64,000 bases of DNA from Flavobacterium amniphilum. GTDB lineage: Bacteria > Bacteroidota > Bacteroidia > Flavobacteriales > Flavobacteriaceae. The notes under the pieces were generated by a model. The model was not told where the DNA came from, made no database searches, and saw only the letters and a list, made by a program, of their open reading frames with translations. Made by a program: the position numbers and the translations under genes. Positions 60,995 through 64,000 of this stretch are shown here, in pieces. The stretch is from contig NZ_JAMLJL010000015.1 of assembly GCF_023634845.1 (NCBI RefSeq), forward strand, positions 38,552 through 102,551. Reading direction: 5' to 3'. Within the stretch, counting starts at the first letter, position 1. Each line of letters begins with the position of its first letter.

Positions 60995-62320
60995 TTAGTT
61001 TTTCGCATTGTCTTTAGGAGCAATGTAATCCAATACTAATCTTTGATTAGAATTCAGGTGTTTTTTTGCCACTTCTTTTATGTCTTCCCGGGTAATCGAG
61101 CGGTAAATATCAGCTTCATTGTTAATCAGATTAACATCACCATACAACAAATAAAATGCAGCTAAGTTTTCTGCAACTTTCTCGACATTAGCAACGTTAT
61201 TGACAAATTTATTCTCATAGATATTTTGCAGTTTCTGGAAATCTTTTTCGGAAATTAAACCTGTTTGAAGTTTATTAATTTCTTCATCGATGTCAGTCAG
61301 CATACTCTCTGTAGTATTAGTTCCTATAGGAACGGCAAACAAAATATAAGCACCGTAATCCTCTTGGGAAAAACTAAAAGCACCAACTTGCAAAGCCGAT
61401 TTTTCATCGTCAACCATCTTTTTATAAAGCTTTGAACTCTTTCCGTTGCTCAAATAAGTGGAAATCATATCCAACACCCTTGCATCACGTGTTTTCATTG
61501 AAGGTGTTCTATAACAAGCAAACACTGCAGGAATTTGTATGTTTGGATCTTCGAAAGTTGCTTTGATCGTTTCCATAATTGGCTCCTCAACAAAAGTTTC
61601 CCTCTTAATATTGGCACCTTTCTTTATTGGACCAAAATATTGTTTGATCCATTTCACAGCAGTATCAAATTCAAAATCTCCTGCCACAACAAGTACAGCA
61701 TTGTTAGGCACATAGAACTTTGCATTAAATTCCTGGAATTCTTTTAAAGTTGCTGCATCCAAATGTTCCATAGCGCCAATGGTAGTCCAACGGTAAGGAT
61801 GTTTTTTAAACAGATGCCTTTTTATTTCTGCCAAAAACTGACCATAAGGCTGGTTATCATAACGGAGTCTTTTTTCTTCCTTCACCACTTCATTTTGAGT
61901 ATCAACCCCAATCTGGTTAATGACAGGATGCATCAATCTTTCTGATTCCATCCACAAACCTAATTCCAGGTTATTAGATGGAAAAACCTCAAAATAATAC
62001 GTTCTGTCATCCGTAGTATTTGCATTATTTGTTCCTCCATTGGAAGATACTAACTTCATCCATTCCCCGCGACCGATATTCTTAGTCCCTTCAAACAACA
62101 AATGTTCAAAAAAATGGGCAAAACCCGTACGTTGCGGATTTTCATCTTTAGCTCCAACATGATACATGACTGAAGTAATAATAACAGGCGCCGATTTGTC
62201 CTGATGTAAAATAACATGTAATCCGTTATCAAGAGTAAGCTCCTGAAAATCTACCTTTTGGGCATTTACGACACTTCCAAAAAGAAAGAAAAAGCCCAAA
62301 ACCTTCAATGATTTTTTCAT
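60995..62320 (-). CDS. M16 family zinc protease (catalytic subunit)
   Basis: A 441-residue periplasmic protease when started at the ATG at 62320, with a signal peptide ending VNAQ. The inverted zinc motif HFFEH is in GFAHFFEHLLFEG, with the third ligand glutamate in a conserved NEVVKEEKRLR segment. It forms a pair with the zinc-less M16 protein directly downstream. Confidence 0.9.
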   Translation of the reverse strand: MKKSLKVLGFFFLFGSVVNAQKVDFQELTLDNGLHVILHQDKSAPVIITSVMYHVGAKDENPQRTGFAHFFEHLLFEGTKNIGRGEWMKLVSSNGGTNNANTTDDRTYYFEVFPSNNLELGLWMESERLMHPVINQIGVDTQNEVVKEEKRLRYDNQPYGQFLAEIKRHLFKKHPYRWTTIGAMEHLDAATLKEFQEFNAKFYVPNNAVLVVAGDFEFDTAVKWIKQYFGPIKKGANIKRETFVEEPIMETIKATFEDPNIQIPAVFACYRTPSMKTRDARVLDMISTYLSNGKSSKLYKKMVDDEKSALQVGAFSFSQEDYGAYILFAVPIGTNTTESMLTDIDEEINKLQTGLISEKDFQKLQNIYENKFVNNVANVEKVAENLAAFYLLYGDVNLINNEADIYRSITREDIKEVAKKHLNSNQRLVLDYIAPKDNAKN

Positions 62321-62444
62321 AAAATTTAATAAAATAGTATGCAATTTAGTCTCTGAACATTTCTGTTTGTTACATCAGAAAAGCAAATTTTGTACTAAAT
62401 TACTTTCTTTTCGTAAAATCATTTTTACTTTTTTTTCGCACATA

Positions 62445-62475
62445 CTTGCCAAGTTGACAAATAGTTGTATATTTG
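62445..62475 (+). promoter_or_regulatory. Bacteroidetes promoter of rplU-rpmA
   Basis: TTG at 62445-62447 and TATATTTG at 62468-62475 are spaced by 20 bp, matching the Bacteroidetes consensus TTTG-N19/20-TAnnTTTG. The -7 element is 31 bp upstream of the rplU start. Confidence 0.75.
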
Positions 62476-62506
62476 CGCACTTAAAATTTTAATAAACATC
62501 ATTGTT

Positions 62507-62938
62507 ATGTACGCAATCGTAGAGATAGCAGGGCAACAATTTAAAGTAAGCAAAGACCAAAAAGTGTATGTTCACCGTTTGGCTAGTGAAGAAGGATCAA
62601 AAGTTTCTTTTGACAAAGTTCTTTTATTAGACGATAACGGAAACGTAACTTTAGGCGCCCCAGCTATAGAAGGTGCTTCAGTAGAAGCTAAAGTGTTACA
62701 ACACTTAAAAGGAGAAAAAGTAATCGTTTTCAAAAAGAAAAGAAGAAAAGGTTACAAGAAAAGAAATGGTCACCGTCAGGCATTAACTCAGATTATTGTT
62801 GAAGGTATTGTAGCATCAGGTGCTAAGAAAGCAGCTCCGAAAAAAGAGGCAGCTCCTAAAGTAGAAGCAGCAACTGAGGAAGCAGCAGCTCCAAAGAAAA
62901 AAGCTACTAAAGCCAAAAAAGAAGATACGCAAGAATAA
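62507..62938 (+). CDS. rplU: 50S ribosomal protein L21
   Basis: A 143-residue ribosomal protein started at the ATG at 62507 (MYAIVEIAGQQFKV), not at an upstream in-frame ATG at 62465 which lies in the promoter. The C-terminus after about residue 103 is a lysine/alanine/glutamate-rich tail (KKAAPKKEAAPKVEAA), a usual flavobacterial extension. It is followed 25 bp later by rpmA. Confidence 0.97.
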   Translation: MYAIVEIAGQQFKVSKDQKVYVHRLASEEGSKVSFDKVLLLDDNGNVTLGAPAIEGASVEAKVLQHLKGEKVIVFKKKRRKGYKKRNGHRQALTQIIVEGIVASGAKKAAPKKEAAPKVEAATEEAAAPKKKATKAKKEDTQE

Positions 62939-62963
62939 TATTAACTTATAAAACCAAAACATC

Positions 62964-63224
62964 ATGGCTCACAAGAAAGGTGTCGGTAGTTCGAAGAATG
63001 GTAGAGAATCAGAATCGAAACGCTTAGGTGTTAAGATTTATGGTGGACAAGCAGCTATTGCTGGTAATATCATTGTAAGACAAAGAGGTTCTAAACACAA
63101 TCCAGGTGAAAATGTTTACATGGGTAAAGATCATACTTTACATGCTAAAGTTGACGGTGTTGTGAAATTCCAAAAGAAAGGTGACAACAAATCATTTGTG
63201 TCAATCGTTCCTTTTGAAGCATAG
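62964..63224 (+). CDS. rpmA: 50S ribosomal protein L27
   Basis: An 86-residue protein starting [16 protein letters not shown], with [21 protein letters not shown]. Its N-terminus is in the mature form, with no Firmicutes-type cleaved extension. Co-transcribed with rplU and followed by a strong terminator. Confidence 0.97.
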   Translation: MAHKKGVGSSKNGRESESKRLGVKIYGGQAAIAGNIIVRQRGSKHNPGENVYMGKDHTLHAKVDGVVKFQKKGDNKSFVSIVPFEA

Positions 63225-63245
63225 TCTTCACAGAACATACAATAT

Positions 63246-63271
63246 AAAAACGCTCTTCTTGAGCGTTTTTT
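63246..63271 (+). terminator. terminator of rplU-rpmA
   Basis: aaaaacgctc pairs with gagcgttttt around ttctt, followed by further T. It lies 21 bp after the rpmA stop. Confidence 0.9.
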
Positions 63272-63291
63272 TATTTTAAAACAATAAATCT

Positions 63292-63340
63292 ACCGCAGAT
63301 TCACAAATTACAAATCGTTTTTAATTTGCGAATCTGCGGT
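63292..63340. repeat. intergenic inverted repeat (REP-like)
   Basis: accgcagattcacaaatt (63292-63309) and aatttgcgaatctgcggt (63323-63340) are complementary at 17 of 18 positions around a 13-base loop. It looks like a dispersed flavobacterial intergenic repeat. Confidence 0.6.
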
Positions 63341-63356
63341 TACTGATTTTATTTAA

Positions 63357-63364
63357 TACCTTTG
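63357..63364 (+). promoter_or_regulatory. -7 promoter element of queD
   Basis: TACCTTTG matches TAnnTTTG and ends 16 bp before the ATG. A -33 TTTG at the usual distance is not clear. Confidence 0.5.
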
Positions 63365-63380
63365 CAACAATATTTCTATT

Positions 63381-63833
63381 ATGAGTAAAATACGCATTAC
63401 CAAACAGTTTAATTTTGAAACCGGTCACGCTTTATTCGGGTATGACGGGAAGTGTAAAAACGTACACGGACACAGTTACAAGCTTTCTGTAACGGTTATT
63501 GGTTCGCCCATAACTGACCGCAATAATGTGAAGTACGGTATGGTAATCGATTTCTCGGACTTAAAGAAAATTGTAAAGGAAGACATCGTGGATATTTTTG
63601 ACCACGCTACTGTCTTTAATGCCACTACTCCACACATCGAACTGGCCAACGAATTAAAAACAAGAGGCCATCATGTGATTTTAGTGAACTATCAGCCTAC
63701 AAGCGAAAACATGGTGATTGATTTTGCCGATAAGATCAAGAGAAGACTTCCGGAAAGTGTTAAGCTACATTCGTTAAGACTACAGGAGACAGAGACTTCG
63801 TTTGCGGAGTGGTACGCTGTTGATAACGAGTAG
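63381..63833 (+). CDS. queD: 6-carboxytetrahydropterin synthase / 6-pyruvoyl tetrahydropterin synthase homologue
   Basis: A 150-residue protein. The zinc ligands are in FETGHALFG and NVHGHSYKL, and the catalytic cysteine is in GKCKNVHGH. It converts 7,8-dihydroneopterin triphosphate in queuosine precursor synthesis. It is an isolated core gene with its own promoter. Confidence 0.9.
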   Translation: MSKIRITKQFNFETGHALFGYDGKCKNVHGHSYKLSVTVIGSPITDRNNVKYGMVIDFSDLKKIVKEDIVDIFDHATVFNATTPHIELANELKTRGHHVILVNYQPTSENMVIDFADKIKRRLPESVKLHSLRLQETETSFAEWYAVDNE

Positions 63834-63873
63834 CTCAGTTATGAGTTATGAGTTATGAGTTGTTAGTTGTTTA

Positions 63874-64000
63874 GGTAGTATCTCACTAACTGTGTAAGTA
63901 TAAAAAATAATGGGGTTTTAAAACCCCATTATTTTTTTGTTTAATTTTAAATGTTACACAGTCTTATGAAAAAAGAAAATTTATTATCAGATGATTTTTT
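63874..64000 (+). mobile_element. left end of an IS256-family element, cut by the window edge
   Basis: The terminal repeat ggtagtatctcactaac (63874-63890) continues through tgtgtaagt, and a palindromic terminator (63903-63938) protects the transposase from read-through. The host sequence before it carries three ttatgag repeats (63837-63862). Confidence 0.8.
63966..64000 (+). CDS. IS256-family transposase, N-terminal fragment
   Basis: The first 11 codons read MKKENLLSDDF, which matches the start of flavobacterial IS256 transposases. The gene continues beyond the window. Confidence 0.75.
   Translation, partial: MKKENLLSDDF

Noticed and set aside
62465..62506. upstream start for rplU
   Set aside because: It lies within the promoter; the ATG at 62507 begins the conserved L21 N-terminus.

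Overview
The window reads as an AT-rich Bacteroidetes chromosome, most likely Flavobacterium or a close relative. Evidence: TAnnTTTG promoter elements, RteC, Bacteroidetes-type tyrosine recombinase, flavobacterial rplU-rpmA and paired M16 peptidases, and an IS256-type transposase start. The right end (about 55.6-63.8 kb) is ordinary core genome with visibly higher G+C. Everything left of a tRNA-Ser(GGA) gene at 55639-55728 is accessory DNA.

The tRNA-Ser is an integration hotspot. A tyrosine recombinase gene (54139-55377) sits next to it, and a 17-bp copy of the tRNA 3' end recurs at 16753-16769. This defines a roughly 38.9-kb element (16753-55657). Left of 16753 lies more mobile DNA, probably an older or tandem element. 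It carries a TerB/ATPase/helicase operon that matches the Shango defence system plus an extra BRCT gene (6-6294), an SF1 helicase, a DUF3800 protein and a retron-type reverse transcriptase with a candidate compact ncRNA (6722-11596), a PD-(D/E)XK nuclease bracketed by 40-bp direct repeats (11831-13216), and a replication module (13.2-16.5 kb) with iteron-like repeats.

The right element begins with a HigBA-like toxin-antitoxin pair and a helicase-nuclease fusion (17-20.6 kb). Next comes a compact minus-strand block, 20858-35525, which is the most striking part of the window. An early module (RteC, HTH, replication initiator, DnaC-like ATPase) ends at a terminator. A late-type operon follows, with a transglutaminase-like protease, three small beta-rich proteins, about ten single-membrane-span proteins, two annexin-like paralogues, a GH19 endolysin with a possible -1 frameshift into a membrane tail, a candidate unimolecular spanin, an ArdC/metallopeptidase/RecA-like polyvalent protein and a 54-residue very basic protein. 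No terminase, portal, HK97 capsid, tail or conjugation gene is visible. I read it as a tailless, membrane-containing prophage of a kind I do not recognise.

The rest of the element (35.8-54.1 kb) is cargo: a redox and electrophile-stress cluster (two pirins, two OsmC proteins, YceI, DoxX, quinone reductase, amidohydrolase, porin, TMEM175-like channel, two Crp/Fnr regulators, HxlR). It is littered with decayed genes (alpha/beta hydrolase, YceI, SDR, AraC, a TPR-LuxR sensor, Fur) and an IS256 end-to-end relic. The core segment then holds asparaginase, an acyltransferase, TatD, two M16 peptidases, rplU-rpmA and queD. The window ends in the first codons of an IS256-family transposase.
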